Positions 52,145-60,443 of a stretch of 64,000 bases of DNA are shown in pieces. Both the position numbers and the translations under genes were made by a program. Source of the DNA: Saprospiraceae bacterium (GTDB lineage: Bacteria; Bacteroidota; Bacteroidia; Chitinophagales; Saprospiraceae); assembly GCA_041392805.1 (NCBI GenBank), contig JAWKLJ010000002.1, positions 2,557,001 through 2,621,000 of the forward strand, given 5' to 3'. The notes under the pieces were generated by a model. That model saw only the letters and a list, made by a program, of their open reading frames with translations. It was not told where the DNA came from and did no database searches. Numbering within the stretch: the stretch's first letter is position 1; every line of letters begins with the position of its first letter.

Positions 52145-54313
52145 TTATCGTGTGCTTAGTGGCTCGCCTGCCTCAAACGTGAGCACAGATTTGCCCTCCT
52201 TTGCTAATTCGCGGAGACTAAGAGGAACTTGCCAATGAGCTCCATACTTTGCAGCGAAATCATCGCAATCATCGATAAATGATTGTATACCAACATAATC
52301 AATGTAGGAAATAGCCCCGCCAGTATAAATGGGAAAACCCCAGCCTAGCACGGAGCCAATGTCGCCGTCTATAGCAGACCGCAGCACGCCTTCCTCTAAG
52401 CAACGGAAACTTTCTAACGCTTGTCGATGCAAAATTCGTTTGCCAATGGTCTCTGCATCCAAGGTGTCTACCCTGGAGTGGAACAAAGTGGCCAATTCCG
52501 GCCACAATTTCTTTTTCCCTCCCGCTGGGTAGTCATAAAAGCCTTTTCCTCCTTTTTTGCCAGGCCGCCCATACGTTTCTACCAGCTTTTTTTCGATCTC
52601 ATAGAATCGGGCAAAATAGGCAGGTTTATTAGGCGTGGGATCACTTTCATACACATGCATACCCAGTGTAAGACTGACTTCATCGATGACGGCCAAAGGG
52701 CCGACGGGCATCCCCTTTTGTTTTGCTACATTTTCTATCATAGCAGCCGGAACGCCTTCTTCTAGCATAAATGCTCCCTCAGAACAAAAGGTGCCAAAAC
52801 AGCGGGAGGTGAAAAAACCTCTGCTGTCATTCACGACGATAGGCACTTTACCAATCGCTACTGTATAATCGACAGCTACCGCAATGGCCTTTTCACTGGT
52901 TTTTTTACCGACGATGATTTCCACGAGTGGCATTTTGTCCACGGGAGAAAAGAAATGGATACCAATGAAGTTTTCTGGGCGAGCGGAGGCCTTAGCTAAC
53001 TGGGTAATGGGAATGGTGGAGGTGTTGGAAGCATAAATTTTGTCTGGTGCCAAAACGGATTCCGTCTCATGGGTAACCCTGGCTTTTAACTCCGGATGCT
53101 CAAAAACGGCTTCAATGACTAAATCGCAGCCTTCAATTGCTGCGGGATCAGCGGTGGTCTGGATGTTGGCCAATAGTGCATCGGCTTTTTCTTGGGTGGA
53201 ATAACCGCGACTGATGTTTTTTTGCAGCAATTTCCTGGCGTAGTCCTTTCCTTTTTCTGCATTCTCAATACTGGTATCTTTTAATATGACCTCCATGCCT
53301 GTTTTGGCAGAGACATAGGCAATGCCTGCCCCCATCATGCCCGCCCCTAAAATGCCCAATTTCTTAATATCATTTTTGGGCTCATTTTTGGGCCTGGCTT
53401 TGCCTTTTTTGGCTTCCTGGATGCCAAAAAAACCGGTGCGAATCATGTTTTTAGATACTTTGGTTTGCAGGGCTTTAAGAAAGTACCGCGCTTCTATTTC
53501 AAGTGCCCGGTCAATCGGTAATGCCAGTCCGTCGTGTACGACACTAAGAATATATTGGGCCGAAGGATAATTACCATGGGTGAGTTTTCGGACATTGCCT
53601 ATGCTTCCCATCATTACCTGTGCGCCATTTGGGGTCATCAAACCACCTCCTGGAATTTTGTAACCCTTTTGGTCCCAGGGTTGAATCGCTTTTGGGTTGG
53701 CAATAATCCAGCTTTTGGCAGCAGTAATTAATGCTGATGGGCTATCCACCACTTCATTGATCAATCCATCTTTCAGGGCTTTATCCGGACGGGCCTCTAT
53801 TCCTTGGAGAAGGTACATCAGGGCATTTTGTATGCCCAGGAGATAGGGGGCTTTGGCTGTTCCGCCGCCACCAGGGAGCAGGCCAACCTTTGATTCGGGG
53901 AAGCCTAGTTTTATACTTAGGCTGTTTAGACAAACACGGTAATGACAGGTCAGGCAAAGCTCCATGCCACCGCCCAGGGCAGTCCCATTTATAGCTGCCA
54001 CAAATGGTTTGCCTGCTGTTTCAATGGCTCTTAGCGTTTGATGCATATTGAAAAATCCGTAGAGCGTAGCGCTAGGATCTTCTATCGGTTTTCCTAGGAA
54101 GCGTAGGTCGCCCCCCGCCATAAACATCCTTTGTCCGGAAGTGACAATTACGCCTTTAACTTTTTCATTGGCGATGGCGGACTGAGCCACTTCTGCGTAT
54201 GCTTCAATGAAGGCTTGGCTAAATAAATTGGCAGGTTCATTTACCTGATCAATGGTGATCAAAGCAATGCCATCGTCACCAATTTCGTAGGAAAGTATAT
54301 TGTTTTTTATCAT
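52145..54313 (-). CDS. fadJ: FadJ/FadB-like enoyl-CoA hydratase/3-hydroxyacyl-CoA dehydrogenase
   Basis: A 722-residue bifunctional beta-oxidation enzyme. The N-terminal crotonase domain (about 1-300) has the oxyanion-hole segments FMAGGDLRFLG and NGTALGGGMELCLTCHYR, and the catalytic glutamates in LGFPESKVGLLPGGGGTA. The NAD-binding domain starts with LGILGAGMMGAGIAYVSA near 325, followed by IHFFSPVDKMPLVEII and the C-terminal 3HCDH domain (KGFYDYPAGG, then GWGFPIYTGG). It lies 31 bases downstream of the thiolase gene, so the pair forms a fatty-acid oxidation operon. Confidence 0.93.
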   Translation of the reverse strand: MIKNNILSYEIGDDGIALITIDQVNEPANLFSQAFIEAYAEVAQSAIANEKVKGVIVTSGQRMFMAGGDLRFLGKPIEDPSATLYGFFNMHQTLRAIETAGKPFVAAINGTALGGGMELCLTCHYRVCLNSLSIKLGFPESKVGLLPGGGGTAKAPYLLGIQNALMYLLQGIEARPDKALKDGLINEVVDSPSALITAAKSWIIANPKAIQPWDQKGYKIPGGGLMTPNGAQVMMGSIGNVRKLTHGNYPSAQYILSVVHDGLALPIDRALEIEARYFLKALQTKVSKNMIRTGFFGIQEAKKGKARPKNEPKNDIKKLGILGAGMMGAGIAYVSAKTGMEVILKDTSIENAEKGKDYARKLLQKNISRGYSTQEKADALLANIQTTADPAAIEGCDLVIEAVFEHPELKARVTHETESVLAPDKIYASNTSTIPITQLAKASARPENFIGIHFFSPVDKMPLVEIIVGKKTSEKAIAVAVDYTVAIGKVPIVVNDSRGFFTSRCFGTFCSEGAFMLEEGVPAAMIENVAKQKGMPVGPLAVIDEVSLTLGMHVYESDPTPNKPAYFARFYEIEKKLVETYGRPGKKGGKGFYDYPAGGKKKLWPELATLFHSRVDTLDAETIGKRILHRQALESFRCLEEGVLRSAIDGDIGSVLGWGFPIYTGGAISYIDYVGIQSFIDDCDDFAAKYGAHWQVPLSLRELAKEGKSVLTFEAGEPLSTR

Positions 54314-54344
54314 TATTATGCTCTTTTTGCGACCAATGACCGAA

Positions 54345-55547
54345 TTACATGCGTTCTATTATTGTTGCAATACCCATTCCTCCGCCTATGCAAAGGGTGA
54401 CTAGTCCCGTATTTTTATTTTGTCGCTCCAGTTCATCCATCAGGGTTCCCATCAGCATACAACCAGTGGCGCCAAGGGGGTGTCCTAAGGCAATGGCGCC
54501 TCCATTTACATTGACCTTGTCATGCGCCACGCCAAGGTCTTGCATAAAACGCAAGGGCACTACCGCAAAAGCCTCATTCACCTCAAACAAATCGATGTCT
54601 TCTTTATTCATTCCTGCCTGCTTTAGGACTTTCCGGCTAGCAGGAGCCGGGCCGACCAGCATCATGGTGGGATCCGTGCCATATACGGCAGCTGCTAAAA
54701 TCCTGGCTCTAGGTTTTAGCCCCATTTTTTCACCAGCAGCTTTGCTGCCGACCAACGAAATGGCTGCGCCATCTACAATAGCAGAGGAATTACCTGCATG
54801 ATGAACATGTGAAATCTCCTCTACCTCAGGGTACCTGTCAATTGCAACGGCATCAAAACCTCCCATTTGCCCCATCATTTCAAAGGAGGGTTGCAGCCCG
54901 CCCAAGGTCATCAGGGTGGTTTCTGGTCGAATATTTTCATCGCTACTTAAAACCGTAATACCATTCACGTCTTTTACGGGTATTCTGGAGGTGAACCTAT
55001 TTTCTTTTTCCGCTACGGTCGCTCGCATCTGAGAAATATAGGCGAATTCATCGACGTCCTGGCGGTTAAATCCATATTTGGAAGCAATTAAATCGGCAGA
55101 AATTCCCTGTGGAATGGCGTGGCCAGGTAAGGCTACAGCGGGATCCATCATCATGGCTCCACCATCAGACCCCATTTTAACCCTGGACATACTCTCTACA
55201 CCGCCTGCGATAATTAGTTCTGAAAAGCCGGATCGAACATATGCCGCCGCTTGGTTAATTGCCTCCAAGCCCGAACCACAAAATCGATTGAGACTAACCC
55301 CACACAAATGATCGCCATAAGCTGACTGTTGGGCGGCCGTTTTGGCTATGTTTTGGCCTTGGTCCATGACTTGGGTGACACAGCCCAGGATAAGGTCTTC
55401 TACTAAAGCAGTGTTCAGTTGGTGTTTTTCTCGGAGTTCGATCAGGAGATCCGTGACCAATTGGGTTGGGGTGATGCCAATTAGGGCTCCTTTATTGTTG
55501 CCTTTGCCACGAACAGTGCGAATGGCATCATAGATATAAGCTTCCAT
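54345..55547 (-). CDS. fadA: Acetyl-CoA C-acyltransferase (thiolase)
   Basis: The 400-residue thiolase cleaves 3-ketoacyl-CoA. The acyl-accepting cysteine is Cys90 in NRFCGSGLEA, GGAIALGHPLGATG supplies the histidine, and LCIGGGMGIA carries the second catalytic cysteine. Together with the FadJ-like gene downstream it gives hydration, dehydrogenation and thiolysis. The acyl-CoA dehydrogenase of the pathway is not in the window. A thioesterase gene lies on the opposite strand upstream. Confidence 0.95.
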   Translation of the reverse strand: MEAYIYDAIRTVRGKGNNKGALIGITPTQLVTDLLIELREKHQLNTALVEDLILGCVTQVMDQGQNIAKTAAQQSAYGDHLCGVSLNRFCGSGLEAINQAAAYVRSGFSELIIAGGVESMSRVKMGSDGGAMMMDPAVALPGHAIPQGISADLIASKYGFNRQDVDEFAYISQMRATVAEKENRFTSRIPVKDVNGITVLSSDENIRPETTLMTLGGLQPSFEMMGQMGGFDAVAIDRYPEVEEISHVHHAGNSSAIVDGAAISLVGSKAAGEKMGLKPRARILAAAVYGTDPTMMLVGPAPASRKVLKQAGMNKEDIDLFEVNEAFAVVPLRFMQDLGVAHDKVNVNGGAIALGHPLGATGCMLMGTLMDELERQNKNTGLVTLCIGGGMGIATIIERM

Positions 55548-55613
55548 TGAATATTAGTTATGTTGAAAGGATTTGATGGTACAAATATCACTTAAATGAA
55601 AGTCATGTCCAAG

Positions 55614-55642
55614 CCGTTGCAGGTGTTTTTCAACTGCAACTC
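55614..55642 (-). repeat. 29-bp REP-like hairpin, copy 2
   Basis: The reverse complement matches 36683-36711 at 27 of 29 positions: GTTGCAGTTG, then AAAAA, then CACCTGCAAC. It lies in the divergent gap between the thiolase and thioesterase genes, where a terminator would make little sense. Confidence 0.75.
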
Positions 55643-55736
55643 GCCCGAAACCCAGGCTTGGAAGAGTTGAAGATGATTCGGTACCATAGCTATCCGCCTG
55701 GTTTCTCTGTTATTAGATTATTATTTTTTATCATTA

Positions 55737-55744
55737 TATCTTTG
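55737..55744 (+). promoter_or_regulatory. Candidate -7 promoter box setting the thioesterase start
   Basis: TATCTTTG, a TAnnTTTG match, ends 30 bases before the ATG at 55775. It lies within the upstream open frame, so the longer reading (from 55658) is unlikely. Confidence 0.55.
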
Positions 55745-55774
55745 GTTCTCCAACAATTAATTAATTACTGGCAA

Positions 55775-56200
55775 ATGATGCAATTAGATTCGGAATTAAA
55801 GCAATTTCCTGTATGGATAGAAATTCCTGTCCAATGGGGAGACATGGATGCCGCTCAGCATGTTAATAACCTGATCTACTTGAGGTGGGGTGAAAGTAGC
55901 CGAATTGCTTATTTTGAGCAGGCAGGCTTTGGCTTTTCCTTTAATCAAGGCATTGGCCCTATCTTAGCTTGGCAGGACTGCAAGTATATTTTTCCGATAA
56001 CCTATCCGGATACGGCCATCATTGCTATCAAGGTAACGGAGATAAAAGAAGACCGCTTTTTTATGCAAACCAATATCTACAGTAAAGTGCATCAACGTAT
56101 TGCCGCCATTAGTAAGCAATCCATCATACCTTATGATTATAGTACCCTGAAAAAAGCAGCAATCCCTGAAAAATGGTTGGTAGCCATCAAGACCTTGTAG
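55775..56200 (+). CDS. Acyl-CoA thioesterase (hot-dog fold, 4HBT family)
   Basis: About 141 residues from the ATG at 55775 (the next codon but none, 55778, is also ATG). The motif IPVQWGDMDAAQHVNNLIYLRWGE contains the catalytic Asp and the HVNN of YbgC/FadM-like thioesterases. Length fits the single hot-dog fold. The frame is open back to 55658, but that adds a hydrophobic leader across the promoter box. It probably hydrolyses acyl-CoA, consistent with the neighbouring beta-oxidation genes, though it is divergently transcribed. Confidence 0.85.
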   Translation: MMQLDSELKQFPVWIEIPVQWGDMDAAQHVNNLIYLRWGESSRIAYFEQAGFGFSFNQGIGPILAWQDCKYIFPITYPDTAIIAIKVTEIKEDRFFMQTNIYSKVHQRIAAISKQSIIPYDYSTLKKAAIPEKWLVAIKTL

Positions 56201-56320
56201 AGTAGCTCTTTAGGGAGATAAAGCGAAGATTGCTTCTTTGGCGTTCAAAATATTTTTTGGCTAAATCAACAGTTTTCACATAAATACGGTTGAAAATATG
56301 CCAGACTACCAACAAACCAT

Positions 56321-56328
56321 TACTTTTG
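56321..56328 (+). promoter_or_regulatory. Candidate -7 promoter box for the Gfo/Idh/MocA gene
   Basis: TACTTTTG fits TAnnTTTG and ends 25 bases before the ATG at 56354. Confidence 0.5.
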
Positions 56329-56353
56329 TAACTGCACACAAAAAAATATCGAA

Positions 56354-57688
56354 ATGAAGAATCAAAACAAAACGAGAAGGGATTTTATCAAAAAAACGGC
56401 AGTAGGGGCTTTGGGCTTAAGTTTACCCTTTACAGCCAAAAGCTATAGCAATATTCTTGGGGCTAACGACCGTGTAAACTTTGCCGTTGCAGGCCTGAAT
56501 GGTCGAGGTACAGCGCACATCAGAGCCATTAATTCCTGTAAAAATGCGGGAATCATTTCACTCTGTGATGTTGATACCAGAACCTATGGTAAGGCTAAAA
56601 AACTCATGTCTAACTTGGGGATGGATACCGCTGTTAAATCTGAAAATGATTTTCGTAAAGTATTGGAATCCAAGGATATAGATGCGGTATCCATTGCTAC
56701 GCCGGATCACATGCACGCTGCCCAGGCGATTTGGGCGCTGGCTGCAGGAAAAGATGTATATGTAGAAAAACCTTGTAGCCACAACCCGCATGAGGGTGAA
56801 TTATTGGTACAGGCCCAACAAAAATACGGCAAGATCGTTCAAATGGGTAACCAACAGCGGTCTGCACCAACCTCTATGATGGCTGTTCAGGATATCAAAG
56901 ATGGCTTAATTGGCGATGTGTATTATGGCAAAGCCTGGTATTCTAATAAAAGAGGCCCAATTGGCAAAGGAAATATTTCTGCCGTTCCCGATTGGTTGGA
57001 TTGGGATTTGTGGCAAGGGGTAGCGCCTCGTAGGACCTTCAAAGACATCTATGTGCATTACAATTGGCATTGGTTCTGGCACTGGGGAACGGGTGAAGTG
57101 AATAACAATGGGGCACACGAAATTGATGTTTGCCGTTGGGCACTTGGGGTGGAGCTCCCCATTCGAGTCACCTCTGCCGGTGGTCGCTTTAATTTTGATG
57201 ATGATTGGGAATTCTATGATACCCAAAATGTTACGTTCGAATTTGAGGGTGGCAAAATGATTACTTGGGAAGGACGAAGCTGCAATACGCTCCCTCATTA
57301 TGATAGAGATAGAGGTTCAACCATCCACGGAACCAATGGTTCGATGCTGTTGGATAGAAATATTTATATTGCCTACGACAAGGATGGTAAAGTGATAAAA
57401 GAGGTAAAAGAAAAAGAAGAAAGTGCTACCACAAATACCGTAGGTGCTGGTGGTTTGGATGTTTACCATATGGCCAATTTCCTGGATGCAGTCAGAGAAG
57501 GTGCAAAGCAAAATTCGCACATTGCAGAAGGGCATAAAAGTGTGCTACTTTGCCACCTGGGTAACATGGCACAGGCAACTGGAAAAGCACTTCAGATTGA
57601 TCCTAATACCGGTCGGGTACTCAATAGCAAAAAAGCGATGAACTTGTGGAGTCGCGAGTACGAAAAAAGCTGGGAACCAACGGTATAA
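56354..57688 (+). CDS. Tat-exported Gfo/Idh/MocA family oxidoreductase
   Basis: A 444-residue protein. The N-terminus has a twin-arginine signal (KTRRDFIKKTAVGALGLSL, Arg8-Arg9), so it is folded and bound to its NAD(P) cofactor before export. The Rossmann motif VNFAVAGLNGRGTAH follows, then DAVSIATPDHMHAAQA and the catalytic-type EKPCSHN. The C-terminal region with HWHWFWHWGTGEVNNNGAHEID is characteristic of the large Bacteroidota/Planctomycete exported subfamily. Substrate unknown; some homologues act on sugars or glycosides. A 168-bp inverted repeat follows it. Confidence 0.9.
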   Translation: MKNQNKTRRDFIKKTAVGALGLSLPFTAKSYSNILGANDRVNFAVAGLNGRGTAHIRAINSCKNAGIISLCDVDTRTYGKAKKLMSNLGMDTAVKSENDFRKVLESKDIDAVSIATPDHMHAAQAIWALAAGKDVYVEKPCSHNPHEGELLVQAQQKYGKIVQMGNQQRSAPTSMMAVQDIKDGLIGDVYYGKAWYSNKRGPIGKGNISAVPDWLDWDLWQGVAPRRTFKDIYVHYNWHWFWHWGTGEVNNNGAHEIDVCRWALGVELPIRVTSAGGRFNFDDDWEFYDTQNVTFEFEGGKMITWEGRSCNTLPHYDRDRGSTIHGTNGSMLLDRNIYIAYDKDGKVIKEVKEKEESATTNTVGAGGLDVYHMANFLDAVREGAKQNSHIAEGHKSVLLCHLGNMAQATGKALQIDPNTGRVLNSKKAMNLWSREYEKSWEPTV

Positions 57689-57693
57689 AAATA

Positions 57694-57861
57694 CTTAGGA
57701 ACGTTCGAATAATAAGTTCGACAATTATGGGTCGGCTATTTTGTGGCCAAGCGAGCCAAAAAACGCAGACGTAGCCGAAGCTACGGCGAGTATTTTTGGC
57801 GAAGCATGGTCACAAAAGAGGCAGCCAGAAAGTCGAAGTTATTGTTTGAACGTTCCTTAGG
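57694..57861. repeat. 168-bp imperfect palindrome with CTTAGGAACGTTC-type ends
   Basis: The ends read CTTAGGAACGTTC and, from the other side, CTAAGGAACGTTC. The arms stay similar through AATAATAAGTTCGAC / AACAATAACTTCGAC, TTTTGTGGCCAAGC / TTTTGTGACCATGC and a C-C-AAAAA stretch, up to the centre GTAGC-CGAA-GCTAC (57771-57784). Nearly the whole element is therefore self-complementary. It lies between the Gfo/Idh/MocA and FAH genes, both rightward. No coding content. Confidence 0.88.
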
Positions 57862-57953
57862 CTTGTGTGATGAATAAGTTATCTTAATTCTTTCAATTGG
57901 GACATGAAAACCTTTTCAGGTCCCTGTTTCATCCGAAATCCACCTTCTTCTAT

Positions 57954-58784
57954 ATGAAATTGTATAAAAAAGGGCCAATGGCCATTGTGGAATTTGAAGG
58001 CCAATGCTATCAATCCAAACAGGATTGGAATGCATTAATTAACCGGCCGAAACTCTTCGCCTACTTGAAGGCCCAATTGCCTATCTGGCAAACCATAGAC
58101 CATTTTGATACCGAAAACCTAGATGTACCTATTGGCCAGCAGGAGGTTTGGGCATCTGGTGTCACCTACCTGCGTTCCAAAACAGCGCGTATGGAAGAGT
58201 CCAAAGATGCAGGCGGAGGCGACTTCTATGATCGCGTTTATGATGCCCCACGTCCGGAGTTGTTTTTTAAGGCTATGCCCAATAGGGTGATTGGCCCCAT
58301 GGGGACCGTAAATATCCGCAAGGACTCTACCTGGAATGTCCCGGAACCAGAGCTTACCCTATTTATCAGCTCCGCCGGAACCATCGAAGGGTATACCGTC
58401 GGTAATGACATGAGTTCCAGAAGTATTGAAGGGGAAAATCCTTTGTATTTAGGACAGGCCAAAGTTTACGATGGTAGTGCAGCTTTGGGGCCTTGCCTTT
58501 TTGTAACGGATAACCCAATTCCGGGCAACACTGCTATCACTCTTGCCATTTTTAGGGCCCAACAAAAAATTTTTGAAGAAACCATTGAAATCAACCAAAT
58601 AAAACGTGCTTTTACAGAATTGGTGGATTATCTTTACCTTTCCACCACCTTCCCTAATGGTTGTTTTTTAATGACTGGTACAGGGATTATTCCACCTGAT
58701 GAATTTTCCCTTTTGGAAGGGGATGAGGTTCGAATTACGATCGACCATATTGGTACATTAATCAATAGTGTTGGTATTCGTTGA
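57954..58784 (+). CDS. FAH-family 2-keto-3-deoxy-sugar-acid dehydratase-like protein
   Basis: A 276-residue protein from the ATG at 57954 (the frame is open to a TTG at 57897). The fumarylacetoacetate hydrolase fold is shown by VPEPELTLF (Glu131, Glu133) and VGNDMSSRSIEGENP (Asp152), which bind Mg2+. The next gene encodes ketoglutarate semialdehyde dehydrogenase, the partner of FAH-fold 2-keto-3-deoxypentonate dehydratases (AraD1/XylX type) in non-phosphorylative pentose oxidation. A dehydratase is thus the best guess; a true C-C hydrolase cannot be excluded. Confidence 0.8.
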   Translation: MKLYKKGPMAIVEFEGQCYQSKQDWNALINRPKLFAYLKAQLPIWQTIDHFDTENLDVPIGQQEVWASGVTYLRSKTARMEESKDAGGGDFYDRVYDAPRPELFFKAMPNRVIGPMGTVNIRKDSTWNVPEPELTLFISSAGTIEGYTVGNDMSSRSIEGENPLYLGQAKVYDGSAALGPCLFVTDNPIPGNTAITLAIFRAQQKIFEETIEINQIKRAFTELVDYLYLSTTFPNGCFLMTGTGIIPPDEFSLLEGDEVRITIDHIGTLINSVGIR

Positions 58785-58814
58785 GTATTAATCAAATCAA
58801 ATTCAGAATTTATA

Positions 58815-60398
58815 ATGGCATTATTAGGCTCCCAATGGATTGGAAAAAGGCGATCCGCAAATGGAAAAACAACTTTCAATGCAATCAACCCTGTCACTGG
58901 TCAGCAACTGCCTGGTGATTTTGCTGAAACGAGCAAAGACGAATTGGATGAGGCTGTTCAGTTAGCGGAAAAGGCTTTCCCTATTTATAGCAAGATTGAT
59001 CCCAAAGCAAAAGCTGCCTTTTTAGAGCAAATTGCTGATGAAATATTAGCCCTTGGTGACGAATTATTAGATCGTTGTCATTTAGAAACCGCCTTGCCAA
59101 TGGGCAGGCTAACTGGTGAACGTGGCCGTACCATGGGCCAGCTAAAATTGTTTGCACAAGTGGTGCGGGAAGGCTCCTGGGTAGATGCCCGAATTGATCC
59201 GGCGATGCCAGACAGAGCCCCTTTTCCTAGAGCCGACATTAGGCACATGCTGCGCCCATTAGGACCTGTTGCTGTTTTTGGTGCTAGTAATTTCCCCTTG
59301 GCTTTTTCAGTAGCTGGAGGAGATACGGCCTCGGCCCTGGCTGCGGGCTGCCCGGTAGTCGTAAAAGGCCACCCTGCACACCCAGGCGCCTCGGAACTAG
59401 TTGCCTCAGCCATCATCAAAGCGGCGGAAAAGACGGGAATGCCTGATGGGGTTTTTTCATTGCTCCAGGGAACGACGCACCAACTTGGTGGAGACTTGGT
59501 AACCCATCCATTGATCACAGCAGTTGGTTTTACAGGCTCCTTTAGAGGCGGAAAGGCCTTGTTCGATTTGGCCAATCAAAGGGAAAAACCCATTCCTGTT
59601 TTTTCGGAAATGGGGAGCACGAATCCGGTCTTTATTTTGCCAGAAGCTTTGGCGCAAGAAAACCTGGCCAAAGGGCTGGCAGACTCCATCAGCCTGGGTG
59701 TCGGGCAGTTTTGCACCAATCCTGGCCTGGTTTTAATCCAGGAAAGCACTGCCGCCAATCAGTTTAAAGCTAACCTTTCGGCTGCTATTGAAGGCACCAC
59801 GGCAGGTACAATGTTAACCAGTGGCATAAAATCAGCTTTTGAACATGGCATCAACTCCTTTAAGGAAAAAGAAGGCGTATCAAACCCCGCCTCTGGACTT
59901 CCTTCTGCTACAGCAAATGGCGTACAGGCCCAGGTCTTTCACACCACTTACGAAAACTTGCAAAAGTACCCCAGCTTGGCTGAAGAAGTGTTTGGACCAT
60001 CCAGCGTGATTGTAAGCGCGTCTACTAAAGCTGCCATTTTAGATGCCGCTCATAACTTGGAGGGGCATTTGACGGCAACCATACACGGAACCCCAGCGGA
60101 CTTCGAAGCCTATGCCGAATTGTTCGCTATCCTTGAGCGAAAAGTTGGCCGCATCATCATTAATGGTTTTCCAACTGGCGTAGAAGTTTGTCATGCCATG
60201 GTTCACGGTGGGCCTTATCCCGCTACCACGGCTCCTCAGACGACTTCTGTCGGAACGAACGCCATCAAGCGATTTGCTCGACCAGTGTGCTACCAGGATT
60301 TTCCGGCCTCGTTTTTACCGGCAGAATTGAAAAACGAAAATCCATCCAACATCTGGCGAATGGTCAATGGAGAATGGACGCAAGCGAAAGTTAATTAG
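58815..60398 (+). CDS. Alpha-ketoglutarate semialdehyde dehydrogenase-type aldehyde dehydrogenase
   Basis: A 527-residue NADP-type aldehyde dehydrogenase. ASNFPLAFS (157-165) is the cofactor region, Glu265 lies in SEMGSTNPVF and the catalytic Cys300 in GVGQFCTNPG. The extra length and the EMGSTNPVFILP motif mark the KGSADH III / ketoglutarate semialdehyde branch. It would oxidise 2,5-dioxopentanoate to 2-oxoglutarate, completing a Weimberg-like route with the FAH protein 30 bases upstream. No sugar dehydrogenase or lactonase was found beside it, unless the Gfo/Idh/MocA protein serves. Confidence 0.88.
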   Translation: MALLGSQWIGKRRSANGKTTFNAINPVTGQQLPGDFAETSKDELDEAVQLAEKAFPIYSKIDPKAKAAFLEQIADEILALGDELLDRCHLETALPMGRLTGERGRTMGQLKLFAQVVREGSWVDARIDPAMPDRAPFPRADIRHMLRPLGPVAVFGASNFPLAFSVAGGDTASALAAGCPVVVKGHPAHPGASELVASAIIKAAEKTGMPDGVFSLLQGTTHQLGGDLVTHPLITAVGFTGSFRGGKALFDLANQREKPIPVFSEMGSTNPVFILPEALAQENLAKGLADSISLGVGQFCTNPGLVLIQESTAANQFKANLSAAIEGTTAGTMLTSGIKSAFEHGINSFKEKEGVSNPASGLPSATANGVQAQVFHTTYENLQKYPSLAEEVFGPSSVIVSASTKAAILDAAHNLEGHLTATIHGTPADFEAYAELFAILERKVGRIIINGFPTGVEVCHAMVHGGPYPATTAPQTTSVGTNAIKRFARPVCYQDFPASFLPAELKNENPSNIWRMVNGEWTQAKVN

Positions 60399-60443
60399 GT
60401 TTGAGCAAGTACATCACACTGCCAAATCTGTCAATATAGAAAC

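Noticed and set aside
55658..55774. Longer, membrane-anchored form of the thioesterase
   Set aside because: Starts at a TTG and spans a TAnnTTTG promoter box; the hot-dog domain is complete from 55775.
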